Shown: one piece after another, positions 46,053 through 55,650 of the stretch
How the letters are laid out: every line of letters begins with the position of its first letter
How positions within the stretch are numbered: the first letter of the stretch is position 1
Assembly (NCBI GenBank): GCA_905480225.1
Contig: CAJQPO010000020.1
Coordinates: 1 to 64,000 of the forward strand
Length of the DNA: 64,000 nt
Direction of reading: 5' to 3'
Source of the DNA: an uncultured Flavobacteriales bacterium
GTDB taxonomy: Bacteria > Bacteroidota > Bacteroidia > Flavobacteriales_D > Parvicellaceae
Position numbers and translations under genes: made by a program
The notes under the pieces: model-generated
Databases searched by the model: none
Told to the model about the DNA's origin: nothing
What the model saw: only the letters and a program-made list of their open reading frames with translations

Positions 46053-49010
46053 TTACCGGTAAATTATTCGTTTACTCACCTGTCCTGAACTACATGAAAA
46101 AGAGAATACGTATTGGCCTTTTGCTAAATTAATTTCTTTGAAATTTAGCAGTATTTGGTTGTTGCCAGTTTTTAATTTCATGTATTCTTGGTAGGTTATG
46201 GCACCTTTTGAGTCAAATATTCGATATAGGATTATTTCAGATGTTGGGCTATTAACCACTATCGTCATTTCACCGGAGGTCGGATTGGGGGCCAGCACGT
46301 AATCGAATTCTATTGGCTTTTCCACCAATCCTAAAGGATTAAAGACATGTACAATAACCGTATCGGAGTTTTCTCCACATGAAGCGCTGTAAGCCGTAAG
46401 AACGACCGAATATTGATCCGCAATAGTATAGGTGTGCCACGGATTGCTATCAGAAGATGAGTAACCGTCTCCAAAATCCCAATAATAGGAAGACGCATGA
46501 ACAGAAGTATTGGTTAAAGTTAGCGTAGCTGCAGGCAGGAATAGTGAGTCAGAACTCTCAATAAAGTCTGCTTCAGGTCTTGGGACAATAATAAAATGGA
46601 TATTCTGAATTGTTGTGTCGCTTCCTCCAGGACCATTGGCAATTAATTGAATTTGATAGATGCCACTGGAGTCCAATGTAATCCAAGGATTCACAGCTGA
46701 ACTGCTGATAGGGTTTGCCTCAGGCATTGTCCATTCAAAACTGGTAGCATCTATCGAATTATTAACCAGTTGTACACTGTCATCAGCACAAATTGTCGAA
46801 GAAGATATAGAGAAAGAAGCTGTTGGTTCTGTTGGGCCTGGCAGAGAACATGTCCAGATTGCTTCCCAACCACTGGCTGTTGTTCTAGAATCAGAAGTGA
46901 AACGAAAAGTAAGGTCATTTCCCGTTGATGTGAATGCGCCAGGGCTTACAATACCACTAAAAGGGCTTCCGGGAATTTGTGGAGAAATTATTGAAGGTCC
47001 ATCATAGATATATAAATAATCGTAATTATTTTCTATGTTAAAAGAATTGAAATCGATTGATATTGGACCGCTGGTATTAAGGGTACAAGTGTAGTCTTCA
47101 TTATCAATATATACGCCAATAGGACCTCCTGAATCACGAAATATCCCATTACATTCTTGAATGATGAAAGTTCCTGTTGCAGCGGGAGTTGTGAACATCT
47201 TTCCTGCAAAACTAGACGTGTCAGATCCGCAAATCGAAGCAACTCCCCAATAGTATTCACTATTCGACGATAATCCGGTTAAAGAATAGGATAGGGCAGT
47301 AATAGTTTCGTAAGTCCATGGGGTATAGGTGTGATCTCTGTATCTAAGTAGGTAGGTCCCCGCCGTCCCGTTCCAATTTAATTCTGCTGACATGGGAGAA
47401 ATTGAATTTTCAATCAATGTGGTGGGCACAGGACAAGAAAGTGGCGTGTAGGAAGCTGAATAAGTAGCAGACCAACCCGGATTGGTTGTAGCACAATCTG
47501 ATCGGAATTCCATTAATAAAGAGCCGCTCTCGGCGATGAATGTTCCTGGAGTTGTAGCTCCTGTAAAAACACCAATTAAATCATCGTGGACGCTTTTACC
47601 ATCGTATAAATAAAGATAATCCCAGTTTAGTTCAATATCAAATTGACTGAAGGCTATTGAAATTGATTTTGCACCGGGTGGTTCAATTAGCCAAAATAAT
47701 CGCTCATCATCATTGTAATTACTTCCTGCGCCACCAGAGTCATATAAGTCTCCTGTTGCTGAGGTTACAGAGGTTGCAACCGGTGTCGAGCTATCATTCA
47801 ATAAACGATAAAAATAACTCCAGTCCCAATTAAGTCCTGGATCTCTGTGTGTGGTATTATTAAAATGTTGGTGGCCTTTTAATTTTGTGCAAGAACCAAG
47901 CACATTGATATTATATTCGGGAGGACCTTTGTGCGCCCGCAGTGGATCAATGTTGTAATTGTTCATTGCATTTAAACAAACATTGCTGGAAGCTTGATAC
48001 ATAGATTCAGTATACCAACCTTCGTAATCTGCCTTGCCTTCATGTTCCAATCCGATTGTATATGGATTTTCCGTTCCAACATGCCAAGCCTTATCCGATT
48101 CGCAAACCATCTGAGTAACTTGACCATCGATAGAACGCAAGCAATAATGTGCGCTGACATTAGCCATAGGGTTTTGAAACCAAGCTATTGCGCCTGCATA
48201 GGTTCCTTCAATGTCATGAATGGTAATTGCTGATATGCTCGTTCCACCTCTTGTGGAAAAGTTCGTGGCATCGGCAGCTACCCAAATAGAACCAGGAAAG
48301 TCTGCACATGGCCCAGGCATCTTAGTGTACTTGTCGCCTGAATTGCTTTTAATTTCTTCCCTATTAATAGAGATAAAATTACTTGAAAGCACTTTGTAAT
48401 TTTCCTCGCCAAAGATCCTGGATAGGTCCAGCATATGGTCAGGGAATTGAAATTCTTCTTGAAATTCTGGCTGATTTAAAAACCAAAGCATCACATAAAT
48501 CTGACTATTAAGTGCAAAATCCTGTTGAATCGTATTTTGAGGTAACTCACTCAAAGCTTTCAGCACATCAACATGCCTATTCCAGTCCGATTGGGTTGTT
48601 TTCGTAAGAAGCTTGGAATAGGCCTTGGCATAACCCAAAATTGAACTTTCAGGTTTTTCTTTTAGTTCTTTTTTGCTGAAGCCAGATAAGACTGAAACAT
48701 AAGTTAAGTTATTTTTAAAAAATCCCTTGCCGTTTTCAGTAAGCCCCATAACACCGTGTGTTTCAGGAATTCCTATACAACTTGTTTGTGTTGTTTCAAT
48801 GGATTGATGGTGCTGAATACGTGTATAGCTAAATGCGATGGCTTCTAAAATTCCCTTAGGGATATCGGGTTGCTGAAGGTATGCGTTATGAAAATAAGCA
48901 TCGTATTGATGAATCTCTGGGTGTAGAAGCTTAGAATTGAATGAGTATGCGGGAAAGTTTAGGAGCGCAAAAAATACGAGAATAATTTCCTTTATTGAGT
49001 ACCGTCTCAT
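46053..49010 (-). CDS. Secreted multidomain N-acetylmuramoyl-L-alanine amidase with T9SS type A sorting domain
   Basis: The product has 985 residues in this order: signal peptide (1-23); a region resembling a lytic-transglycosylase-like module (about 45-190; PKGILEAIAFSYTR, GVMGLTENGKGFF); an amidase_2 domain (about 245-405) with zinc ligands His265, His380 and Asp390 and Glu322 in IGLEHEG; a CUB domain (412-525); a fibronectin-III-like domain (528-612); a second CUB (613-725); two PKD-type domains (727-893); and a type A T9SS domain (900-985) with APNPTSGEMTIV. It should cleave the stem peptide from peptidoglycan outside the cell, either for predation, nutrition or own wall turnover. The start is the only fitting ATG with a signal peptide. 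Confidence 0.88.
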   Translation of the reverse strand: MRRYSIKEIILVFFALLNFPAYSFNSKLLHPEIHQYDAYFHNAYLQQPDIPKGILEAIAFSYTRIQHHQSIETTQTSCIGIPETHGVMGLTENGKGFFKNNLTYVSVLSGFSKKELKEKPESSILGYAKAYSKLLTKTTQSDWNRHVDVLKALSELPQNTIQQDFALNSQIYVMLWFLNQPEFQEEFQFPDHMLDLSRIFGEENYKVLSSNFISINREEIKSNSGDKYTKMPGPCADFPGSIWVAADATNFSTRGGTSISAITIHDIEGTYAGAIAWFQNPMANVSAHYCLRSIDGQVTQMVCESDKAWHVGTENPYTIGLEHEGKADYEGWYTESMYQASSNVCLNAMNNYNIDPLRAHKGPPEYNINVLGSCTKLKGHQHFNNTTHRDPGLNWDWSYFYRLLNDSSTPVATSVTSATGDLYDSGGAGSNYNDDERLFWLIEPPGAKSISIAFSQFDIELNWDYLYLYDGKSVHDDLIGVFTGATTPGTFIAESGSLLMEFRSDCATTNPGWSATYSASYTPLSCPVPTTLIENSISPMSAELNWNGTAGTYLLRYRDHTYTPWTYETITALSYSLTGLSSNSEYYWGVASICGSDTSSFAGKMFTTPAATGTFIIQECNGIFRDSGGPIGVYIDNEDYTCTLNTSGPISIDFNSFNIENNYDYLYIYDGPSIISPQIPGSPFSGIVSPGAFTSTGNDLTFRFTSDSRTTASGWEAIWTCSLPGPTEPTASFSISSSTICADDSVQLVNNSIDATSFEWTMPEANPISSSAVNPWITLDSSGIYQIQLIANGPGGSDTTIQNIHFIIVPRPEADFIESSDSLFLPAATLTLTNTSVHASSYYWDFGDGYSSSDSNPWHTYTIADQYSVVLTAYSASCGENSDTVIVHVFNPLGLVEKPIEFDYVLAPNPTSGEMTIVVNSPTSEIILYRIFDSKGAITYQEYMKLKTGNNQILLNFKEINLAKGQYVFSFSCSSGQVSKRIIYR

Positions 49011-49069
49011 GTGTTAAAAGTAGTTAGTTAACTAAAATACACAAAGCACTCGTAATTATTATGAAAAAG

Positions 49070-49648
49070 TTAATTCCCTATGCCTAAAATTAATCCGCCA
49101 CGAATAATGATGGGTAAATTTGAAGGGCCAAATAAATATTCGCTTCGGTACGGAGAATCTCTATTGTTGATGGCATCATAGAGTACAAGAATCTGGAAAT
49201 AAGTATTACCTACACCTTGTCGATAACCTCCACCTAACAATCCAACAGGAATCCACCTCCGCGTTAAAGTGGTTGATAAAAATGGCCTTACTTCAGCATT
49301 CATTGTTTCCAATTCAGCGTGAGCAATAAAAGAGTCTCCAATAAGATATCGGGCAAATATACTGCCTCCAAACATAGAATTACTGTATTCCCAATTGTAC
49401 TCCGGATAACGTTCTCTGTAGTAGATGTATTTTAAGCTAACTCCAGCAGACAATTGTTCGTCTATCATATAACCTAATATGGGATTGACGTTAATAAAAG
49501 TTAGATTACCTAAACTTAAGCCAAGGTCGCCACCAGTGTATAACCTATCCTTGAAAGGAGAATTACTTAATGAATTCGAGTTGTCTGTTTTTTGCCCAAA
49601 TGATTGGATGCAAAAACAAAGTACTAAAAGAGTGCATATCCATTTCAT
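49070..49648 (-). CDS. Exported protein of unknown function, predicted small outer-membrane barrel
   Basis: No family name can be given. From ATG 49648 the product has 193 residues, with signal peptide MKWICTLLVLCFCIQSFGQ. Beta-rich sequence follows: YTGGDLGLSLGNLTFINVNPILGYMIDEQLSAGVSLKYIYYRE, then GGSIFARYLIG and IPVGLLGGGYRQGVGNTYFQILVLYD, ending GGLILGIGN. The longer in-frame start at 49768 is rejected because it lies upstream of the promoter and lacks a signal peptide at its end. This sort of protein is common in Bacteroidota, with outer-membrane-beta-barrel predictions. Confidence 0.7.
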   Translation of the reverse strand: MKWICTLLVLCFCIQSFGQKTDNSNSLSNSPFKDRLYTGGDLGLSLGNLTFINVNPILGYMIDEQLSAGVSLKYIYYRERYPEYNWEYSNSMFGGSIFARYLIGDSFIAHAELETMNAEVRPFLSTTLTRRWIPVGLLGGGYRQGVGNTYFQILVLYDAINNRDSPYRSEYLFGPSNLPIIIRGGLILGIGN

Positions 49649-49698
49649 AAACATAAATTTACGATAATCTTCCAAATAATCTCTTACTGCAACGCAAT

Positions 49699-49725
49699 CA
49701 AAGGTAATCATACCACTCAGCTCAA
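49699..49725 (-). promoter_or_regulatory. Promoter of the 49.1-49.6 kb barrel gene (TTG-N16-TACCTTTG)
   Basis: On the minus strand TTG (49725-49723) and TACCTTTG (49706-49699) are 16 bases apart, close to consensus. It lies at the very end of the E1 gene, about 50 bases before the barrel start. Confidence 0.5.
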
Positions 49726-51815
49726 TACTTAAGCAGTCTTTCAATGGCATCGCCCACTTTGTCGGCATTTGGAAGTAATGTTTCTTCCAATATTGAATTT
49801 AACGGAATTGCCGGCGTATCAATCGAACCAACTAATTGAATCGGAGCATCTAGATATTCAAAACAATTTTTTTGAATTCTACCAGAAAGACTCAGCCCAA
49901 ATGAGCATTCACAAGATTCTTCCGTCACAATGATTACTTTACCGTGTCTTTTAGTTAATGAGAACATAGCTTCTTCATCCAACGGGTTCAAAGTCCTCAA
50001 ATCAATAATCTCCACTTGCCCTGGAAAATGTTTTTCTGCTTCCAGCGACCAATAAACACCCCTGCCATAGGTAACAACTCCCAAAGAGTCTCCAGAACTG
50101 ACATTGGATTCAGTTGCTTCAATTACAGTACGGGCACTTCCAAAAGGAATGATATAATCTGCATCAGGTTCGATTGTTGCCGCTCCTTCCGTTCCTTTTA
50201 TCTTACTCCAGTAGAGTCCTTTGTGTTCAAAAATCACAACAGGATTAGGATCATAATAAGCTGATTTTAATAGCCCTTTTAAGTCTGCACCAGTCGATGG
50301 ATATGCTACCTTGATGCCTCTAATGTTGGTGACTACCGATTCTACACTGGAAGAATGGTAAGGACCGCCAGAGCCATATGCACCAATAGGAACGCGCAAA
50401 ATCATTGATGTAGCCCATTTACCATTAGACAGATAGTACGACCTACTTACTTCGGTAAAGAGCTGATTGAGACCTGGCCAAATGTAATCGGCAAATTGAA
50501 CCTCTACAATTGGCTTTAAACCAGCTACCGACATGCCGACGGTGCTACCAACAATAAAAGCTTCTTGAATAGGTGTGTTAAATACTCTTTCATCTCCGAA
50601 CTGTTGAGCAAGCGTAGCCGCTTCTCTAAAAACACCACCAAGTCGCCCACCTACATCTTGACCATACAGCAAGCATTCGGGATGCTTCTCCATAAGTTCA
50701 CGTACGGCAAACAAAGCTGAATCAACCATGACAGTTGCCTCTTTGCCTTCTGGTGCTCTTATGCCTTCTTCTTTTGTAATGGGTGTTGGTGCATACATGA
50801 AGTTCGTTAAGTCTTCCGGTTTAGGATCTTCTTCTGCTAAAGCACGGTTATAATCTTTTTGCACGTCCGCTTGTGCTTTTTTAACAACATCTTTAAGGAT
50901 TTCATCTTCAATACCTGCATCTAACAATTGTTTTTGTAGAAGAGGAAACGGATCTCTTTTTGATTGTTCTTCCAAATCATCTCGGTACCATTCCATTCTT
51001 ACACCTGATGTGTGGTGATTAAGTAAAGGTACTTTTGCGTGAATGATAAAAGGTCTTCTTTCTTCTCGTACTATTTGGATTACTTCTTGAACCGTTTGAT
51101 AGCTTTCGGTAAAATCTGAACCGTTAATTGTGCGAATTCCCATCCCTTTAAATCCTTGAGCATAATGACTTATATCTTGAGCTCTTGTTTCTTCAGCACT
51201 TGCAGAAATGTCCCATTCGTTATCTTGAACTAAATATATAATCGGTAATTTTTTGAGCACGGCCATTTGAAACGCTTCAGAGACTTCACCTTCAGTGCAG
51301 GATGCATCACCAAGAGAACAAATTACAATGGGATTATTTTCAGGGTTTTCATTAGAAGTCATCCCTGTAATTTCCTTGTATTGAATTCCCATTGCTAAGC
51401 CAGTAGCCGGGATGGCTTGCATTCCAGTAGCAGAAGATTGATGAGGAATCTTAGGTTTGTCAGGGTCATTTAAAGAGGGGTGGGAATAATAGGTTCTTCC
51501 CCCTGAAAATGGATCATTCTTTTTAGCGAGTAGCTGGAGCATTAAATCAAATGGCAACATACCAATACCTAGAAGAATGGAATCGTCTCTATAATAGGGT
51601 GCAGCGAAATCGATTGGTTTGAGCTGCATACCAACGGCTAACTGTATGGCTTCATGTCCTCTTGATGTGGCATGCACGTATTTAGAAGTAACTGCTTTAT
51701 TTTTTTCATAAAGGTCAGTCATTGCTATTGCAGTAGCCATTAATCCAAACCCTTTTAAAAGCAAATCGGGGCTTAAATTCTCGTTTTTTGATTTTTTCTT
51801 AGTAGCTGTAGCCAT
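49722..51815 (-). CDS. 2-oxoacid dehydrogenase E1, fused alpha and beta subunits
   Basis: This 697-residue protein joins both E1 chains of the branched-chain/pyruvate-type complexes. The alpha part (1-340) has the HATSRGHEAIQLAVGMQL entry, RDDSILLGIGM, and the thiamine-diphosphate motif SLGDASCTEGEVSEAFQMA...NEW. The beta part (355-697) has VDSALFAVRELMEKHPECLLYGQDVG, TPIQEAFIVGSTVGMSVAGLKPIVEVQFADYIWP and the C-terminal transketolase domain GVVTYGRGVYWSLEAEK. It decarboxylates a 2-oxoacid and acylates a lipoyl E2, which is not in the window. Substrate is not certain; branched-chain oxoacids are likely. The long leader and a dyad in its promoter suggest control. Confidence 0.9.
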   Translation of the reverse strand: MATATKKKSKNENLSPDLLLKGFGLMATAIAMTDLYEKNKAVTSKYVHATSRGHEAIQLAVGMQLKPIDFAAPYYRDDSILLGIGMLPFDLMLQLLAKKNDPFSGGRTYYSHPSLNDPDKPKIPHQSSATGMQAIPATGLAMGIQYKEITGMTSNENPENNPIVICSLGDASCTEGEVSEAFQMAVLKKLPIIYLVQDNEWDISASAEETRAQDISHYAQGFKGMGIRTINGSDFTESYQTVQEVIQIVREERRPFIIHAKVPLLNHHTSGVRMEWYRDDLEEQSKRDPFPLLQKQLLDAGIEDEILKDVVKKAQADVQKDYNRALAEEDPKPEDLTNFMYAPTPITKEEGIRAPEGKEATVMVDSALFAVRELMEKHPECLLYGQDVGGRLGGVFREAATLAQQFGDERVFNTPIQEAFIVGSTVGMSVAGLKPIVEVQFADYIWPGLNQLFTEVSRSYYLSNGKWATSMILRVPIGAYGSGGPYHSSSVESVVTNIRGIKVAYPSTGADLKGLLKSAYYDPNPVVIFEHKGLYWSKIKGTEGAATIEPDADYIIPFGSARTVIEATESNVSSGDSLGVVTYGRGVYWSLEAEKHFPGQVEIIDLRTLNPLDEEAMFSLTKRHGKVIIVTEESCECSFGLSLSGRIQKNCFEYLDAPIQLVGSIDTPAIPLNSILEETLLPNADKVGDAIERLLKY

Positions 51816-51951
51816 TTAACAGAAATAGTGTATTGCAATTTAGGGAATTTCAGCACAAAAATTTGTGATAAAATGAAGATTTAGAATAATAGCAAATTAA
51901 AACTGAAAATAACGATACAATATTTGTTAAAACGGGTTGTAGTTGACCAAT

Positions 51952-51982
51952 CAAAATTATTTGCTTGATCAAGCTAGAACAA
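51952..51982 (-). promoter_or_regulatory. Promoter of the E1 gene (TTG-N20-TAATTTTG)
   Basis: On the minus strand TTG (51982-51980) and TAATTTTG (51959-51952) are 20 bases apart, a full match to the phylum consensus. The predicted leader is about 130 bases. A perfect palindrome lies in the spacer (see the dyad entry). Confidence 0.6.
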
Positions 51983-51988
51983 ATAATT
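51955..51988. promoter_or_regulatory. Nested dyad: 12-bp palindrome inside a 9-bp inverted repeat
   Basis: The palindrome GCTTGATCAAGC (51963-51974) lies between outer arms AATTATTTG (51955-51963) and CAAATAATT (51980-51988). It covers the -7 box, spacer and -33 box of the E1 promoter, so a repressor site is one reading. The other is a weak AT-rich terminator for the exonuclease gene, whose stop is 23 bases away; on the minus strand the 3' arm is followed by TTGATT, a poor T-tract. Confidence 0.45.
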
Positions 51989-52010
51989 GAAATTAAGCGG
52001 CATTGGTGAA

Positions 52011-53366
52011 TTATTCCAATGGGATTATTTTACGTACTTTTTTTTGATGAATAAAACTTCGAATGATCGCCCTTACGTCTTTATTATCTTCGTAACTATC
52101 GATGTACGCATCCAACTCCAAGAGATTGGAATAATGCAATGAGCGCTCAAAAAATCCGTATCCTATGTATTTACCATTTTCAATCTTTATACAAGACTTT
52201 TCATTATTATTTCTTCCTCTATCAATAATATAAAAGGACTTGTCTGGAATTTCTTGGTCATCAATTAATAGCTGCACGCGTTCGTTATATTCTGGTGCAT
52301 TTTCTTCGTTGCAACATGCACCTCTGCATTGTTTGAGATTATAATGAAAGCACGGAATTCCATCAGCTCCTTTTAAAAGACCACAGAGTTTCTGACATAG
52401 CTGATATTTCTCCACCCAATTAAATAATTCATTTTGAGCACCTTGCTTCGTCGCATATCCGTTAATAAAGGAGCAGTTTGGAAGCTCTGCTTTTCCAATA
52501 CCTATTCTATAAAAACCATCCTTTGCTATGTAAGCATAGGTATTCCAGGCATGCAATTTTTTCCGCTGTCTTCTATTGTAAACCGGGTTGTATTTCTTGA
52601 TTTCGTTGGATTCTTTTAAAAGAGCAATTAATTCACTACCTAAGAGTTCGTAATCAATCTTCGCAATTTGCTCAATTATCTTTTGTCCTTTTTTTGTTTT
52701 GTAATTGGCCAAATGTGTCTTTACACGTTGTCTAATATTTTTACTCTTACCAATGTAAATTACATCATCAGATTGATTCAAAAAATAATAAATCCCTGTT
52801 TTATTGGGTAGGTCATCCACACTTAATCGCTCATGAAGAATGTTCGTTTTTCTTATGTCGTCGATATCCCCAGTATTTTTCGATAAGCACAGGTGTAAAA
52901 TTTCAGAGGCGGCTTGTGCATCATTTAGCGCTCGATGATGACTTACATTTTCAATATTTAAAGACTTACATAGTTTACCCAATGAATAAGATGGTTGGTC
53001 TGGAATTACACGTCTCGAAAGTTGAACGGTACAGACTGTATCTCTTTTGTAGTTGTATCCTATTTCATTGAATTCTTTCCGAATATGATTATAGTCAAAG
53101 CCGACATTGTGCGCAACAAAAATCATTCCTTCTGTTTTTTCAACAATGTCTTTCGCTATTTCGTAAAATTTTGGTGCGTTTTCAACCATTTTACTGTCTA
53201 TTCCAGTTAGTCGAGTGATGAAAACAGGAATTTCACGTTCAGGATTGACGAGTGTCTGGTAGGTGTCAATTACCTTGATTCCATCAGAAATTACGATACC
53301 AATTTCTGTAATTTTCGAATCTTTTGGCTTGCCGCCAGTAGTCTCAATATCAACAATCGCATACAC
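52011..53366 (-). CDS. DnaQ-like 3'-5' exonuclease fused to a GIY-YIG (UvrC-type) nuclease domain
   Basis: The product has 451 residues. The N-terminal exonuclease domain (1-160) has DEDDh-type motifs: AIVDIETTG, FVAHNVGFDYNHIRKEF and HRALNDAQAA. The middle (about 190-270) is a GIY-YIG domain: NKTGIYYFLNQSDDVIYIGKSKNIRQRVKTHL. The C-terminal part contains a cysteine-containing stretch (GIPCFHYNLKQCRGACC) as in UvrC/Cho-type proteins. This fusion is known from other bacteria and may act in excision repair; the DNA substrate is not established. It is 29 bases downstream of the S9 peptidase gene. Confidence 0.9.
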   Translation of the reverse strand: MYAIVDIETTGGKPKDSKITEIGIVISDGIKVIDTYQTLVNPEREIPVFITRLTGIDSKMVENAPKFYEIAKDIVEKTEGMIFVAHNVGFDYNHIRKEFNEIGYNYKRDTVCTVQLSRRVIPDQPSYSLGKLCKSLNIENVSHHRALNDAQAASEILHLCLSKNTGDIDDIRKTNILHERLSVDDLPNKTGIYYFLNQSDDVIYIGKSKNIRQRVKTHLANYKTKKGQKIIEQIAKIDYELLGSELIALLKESNEIKKYNPVYNRRQRKKLHAWNTYAYIAKDGFYRIGIGKAELPNCSFINGYATKQGAQNELFNWVEKYQLCQKLCGLLKGADGIPCFHYNLKQCRGACCNEENAPEYNERVQLLIDDQEIPDKSFYIIDRGRNNNEKSCIKIENGKYIGYGFFERSLHYSNLLELDAYIDSYEDNKDVRAIIRSFIHQKKVRKIIPLE

Positions 53367-53375
53367 TCTTTAAAG

Positions 53376-53396
53376 GTAATTGAAATAATCAATTAC
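53376..53396 (-). promoter_or_regulatory. Stem-loop between the S9 peptidase and exonuclease genes
   Basis: GTAATTG (53376-53382) and CAATTAC (53390-53396) pair perfectly around a 7-base loop, directly after the S9 stop codon on the minus strand. The following bases are CTTTAAAG, not a T-tract, so termination would be partial at best. Confidence 0.3.
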
Positions 53397-55546
53397 TACT
53401 CAAGTTTTTCAGTAACGTAGTCAAGTACTTTTGTCATGAGATGAACTCGATCTTTTCCGCGAACATTATGTTGATGGTTAGGGTAGGGGAAAAAATCAAT
53501 TTGTACTCCTTCATCAACACAAGCTTTAACAAAAGCCAAATTGTGTTGCATAACAACGACATCATCGACTGTACCATGAATCATTAATAAATCCCCTTGA
53601 AGTGATGTAACCTTATCTAAAAGGCTGGCTTCTGCATAACCTTTTTTGTTTTGCTCAGGAGTGTCCATATATCGCTCTCCATACATGATTTCATACCACT
53701 TCCAATCTATAACTGGGCCGCCGGCAACGCCACATTTAAAAGTGCCTGGTTTTTTTAACATCAATGATGTAGTCATAAATCCTCCAAAACTCCAGCCATG
53801 TACAGCCATTCTTGCCGTATCTACATATGGAAGTGATCTGAGGTAGTCTACTCCAGCCATTTGATCTTCTATCTCTAATGTTCCAAGTTGTCTATGAATA
53901 ACACTTTCAAATGCAAACCCTCGATTTGCCGAACCTCGCCCATCAATTGTAAAGACAAGATAACCTTGTTCCGCAAACCAATTCATCCATAAACTACTTC
54001 CGCCTAACCACGAATTGGTGACTAATTGAGCATGCGGTCCGCCGTAAACGTACACCAGCACAGGGTACTTTTTTTGTTTATTAAAATGAGAAGGTTTAAT
54101 GATGCGCCCATATAGTGCGGATCCATCTGAATTTTTTAGTGTAAGAAGTTCAGAGGTACCATATTTGTATCCTTTAAGTGGGTTTGAAACTTTGTGAATC
54201 ACCTTCCTTTTGTCATTGCTAATATTAATAGTGGTAATGATTTTTGGTACTTCTAAAGAAGAATAGCTGTCTAATAACTTCGTTCCATCCGTAGATAATT
54301 GAACAAGGTGCGTTCCTGGTTCTTTGGTTAGTGCTTTCATTTTTCCCGTTGCAATTTGAAAACTAAAAGCATGTTTTTCTCTTGGGTCCGGACCCGTGCC
54401 TTCGACAATTACAGATTTGCGATCCGAACTGAAGCCTAAAACGTTTTGAACAACCCAATCAACTTTTGTTACCTTGTTTAAAAGAATCCCAGCACTGTCG
54501 TAATGGTACAAGTTCATGAATCCTTCTCTTTCTGAGAACCATAAGAATTCACCCGCGCTTTCAGGAATAAAAATGGGTGCGTATTCAGGCTCTACATATT
54601 TTTTATTTTGTTCTATAAACAAGGTGTTTATTAATTCTCCAGATGTTGCATCATATTTGTTTAGTTCCATGTAGTTCTGGTCTCTATTAACTTCTGCGAG
54701 ATAGACGAATGAATCTGTGGGATCCCAAGCTAAATTTGTTAGATAATGCTCTTTACCTAGTTGGCTTGAGTTGGTTTTTAGATAAGTTAGTTTTCCTGAT
54801 GATACATCAAAGACTCCGACCTCTGCCATCTCGCTTCTTTGCCCAGCCATTGGGTATTTTATTGATTTCAATTCGCCAGGAGTTTTAGACATATCTAAAA
54901 GCGGGTAGTCGTGAACGTCGGATTCATTTTTTTGGTAAAAAGCAAGTTTATTACCAGCATTGTTCCAAAATGTTCCTTTGGAGATACCAAATTCAAAACG
55001 AGCAATTGCTTGACCTGCGACTACATTTTTATTACTGAAATGCGTTACAACGCTCATTTTGTCTGAGTCTTTGTCAGAGGCGATATACAGATTGTTTTTT
55101 ATTGTGAATGCACACCGCTGGGACTTGCTGTGGTAGTCGATATTTTGACTTTCTTTTTTGCACGTGACTACTTTTTGCGTTTTTTTATGATTGATATCAA
55201 ACTCGTAAAAAGTATTTTCATGGGCAAAAATGAAACTGGCTGATGAAACCCATTTTTTAAATGGAATGTACTTTAATTCAATACCTATGGTTTTGGATAG
55301 TTGTTTAAAATGAACAGTATCCGTTTTTTCTTTTTTAACGATAATTAATTTGGTGGACCCTTCAATTAAATAAGAATAATTGTTAGTGTTAGGTATCCAC
55401 TGCAAACCTGCAAGACCAGACGGGTAAAGGCGCTCCTTTGTTTCTGCATCATAGTGCATAACCGCTTTAGTAATTGTAAGCTCTTTCCCTTGACCAAAAG
55501 TAGTTATGGCAATAGCCATCAGGCTTAATTGAAGAATGATTTTCAT
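53396..55546 (-). CDS. S9 family dipeptidyl-peptidase IV-like serine peptidase
   Basis: This 716-residue protein has a signal peptide (MKIILQLSLMAIAITTFGQ). An eight-bladed beta-propeller DPP IV N-terminal region (about 40-450) precedes the alpha/beta hydrolase domain. The triad is Ser586 in VHGWSFGGFM, Asp661 in IHGTVDD and His693 in YPNHQHNV. It should release N-terminal X-Pro dipeptides in the periplasm. The ATG at 55546 gives the signal peptide directly; an in-frame ATG 7 codons upstream (55567) adds residues without benefit. Confidence 0.93.
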   Translation of the reverse strand: MKIILQLSLMAIAITTFGQGKELTITKAVMHYDAETKERLYPSGLAGLQWIPNTNNYSYLIEGSTKLIIVKKEKTDTVHFKQLSKTIGIELKYIPFKKWVSSASFIFAHENTFYEFDINHKKTQKVVTCKKESQNIDYHSKSQRCAFTIKNNLYIASDKDSDKMSVVTHFSNKNVVAGQAIARFEFGISKGTFWNNAGNKLAFYQKNESDVHDYPLLDMSKTPGELKSIKYPMAGQRSEMAEVGVFDVSSGKLTYLKTNSSQLGKEHYLTNLAWDPTDSFVYLAEVNRDQNYMELNKYDATSGELINTLFIEQNKKYVEPEYAPIFIPESAGEFLWFSEREGFMNLYHYDSAGILLNKVTKVDWVVQNVLGFSSDRKSVIVEGTGPDPREKHAFSFQIATGKMKALTKEPGTHLVQLSTDGTKLLDSYSSLEVPKIITTINISNDKRKVIHKVSNPLKGYKYGTSELLTLKNSDGSALYGRIIKPSHFNKQKKYPVLVYVYGGPHAQLVTNSWLGGSSLWMNWFAEQGYLVFTIDGRGSANRGFAFESVIHRQLGTLEIEDQMAGVDYLRSLPYVDTARMAVHGWSFGGFMTTSLMLKKPGTFKCGVAGGPVIDWKWYEIMYGERYMDTPEQNKKGYAEASLLDKVTSLQGDLLMIHGTVDDVVVMQHNLAFVKACVDEGVQIDFFPYPNHQHNVRGKDRVHLMTKVLDYVTEKLE

Positions 55547-55650
55547 AATTGTTAATTTATTAACCAAGGTTTTTTGAACACGGTTTTACATAATTGCTAA
55601 TAAAATTAAACAAGCAAACGGTGTTCAATATTGCTTGGGTAATGCTTGCT

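Noticed and set aside
46051-46064. Perfect palindrome ATTTACCGGTAAAT at the convergent end of the FKBP and amidase genes
   Set aside because: It has no loop and no T-tract, and it includes the amidase stop codon, so a terminator or operator role is not supported.
49648-49768. Longer start (49768) for the small barrel gene
   Set aside because: It would place 40 residues before a normal signal peptide and lies upstream of the predicted promoter.
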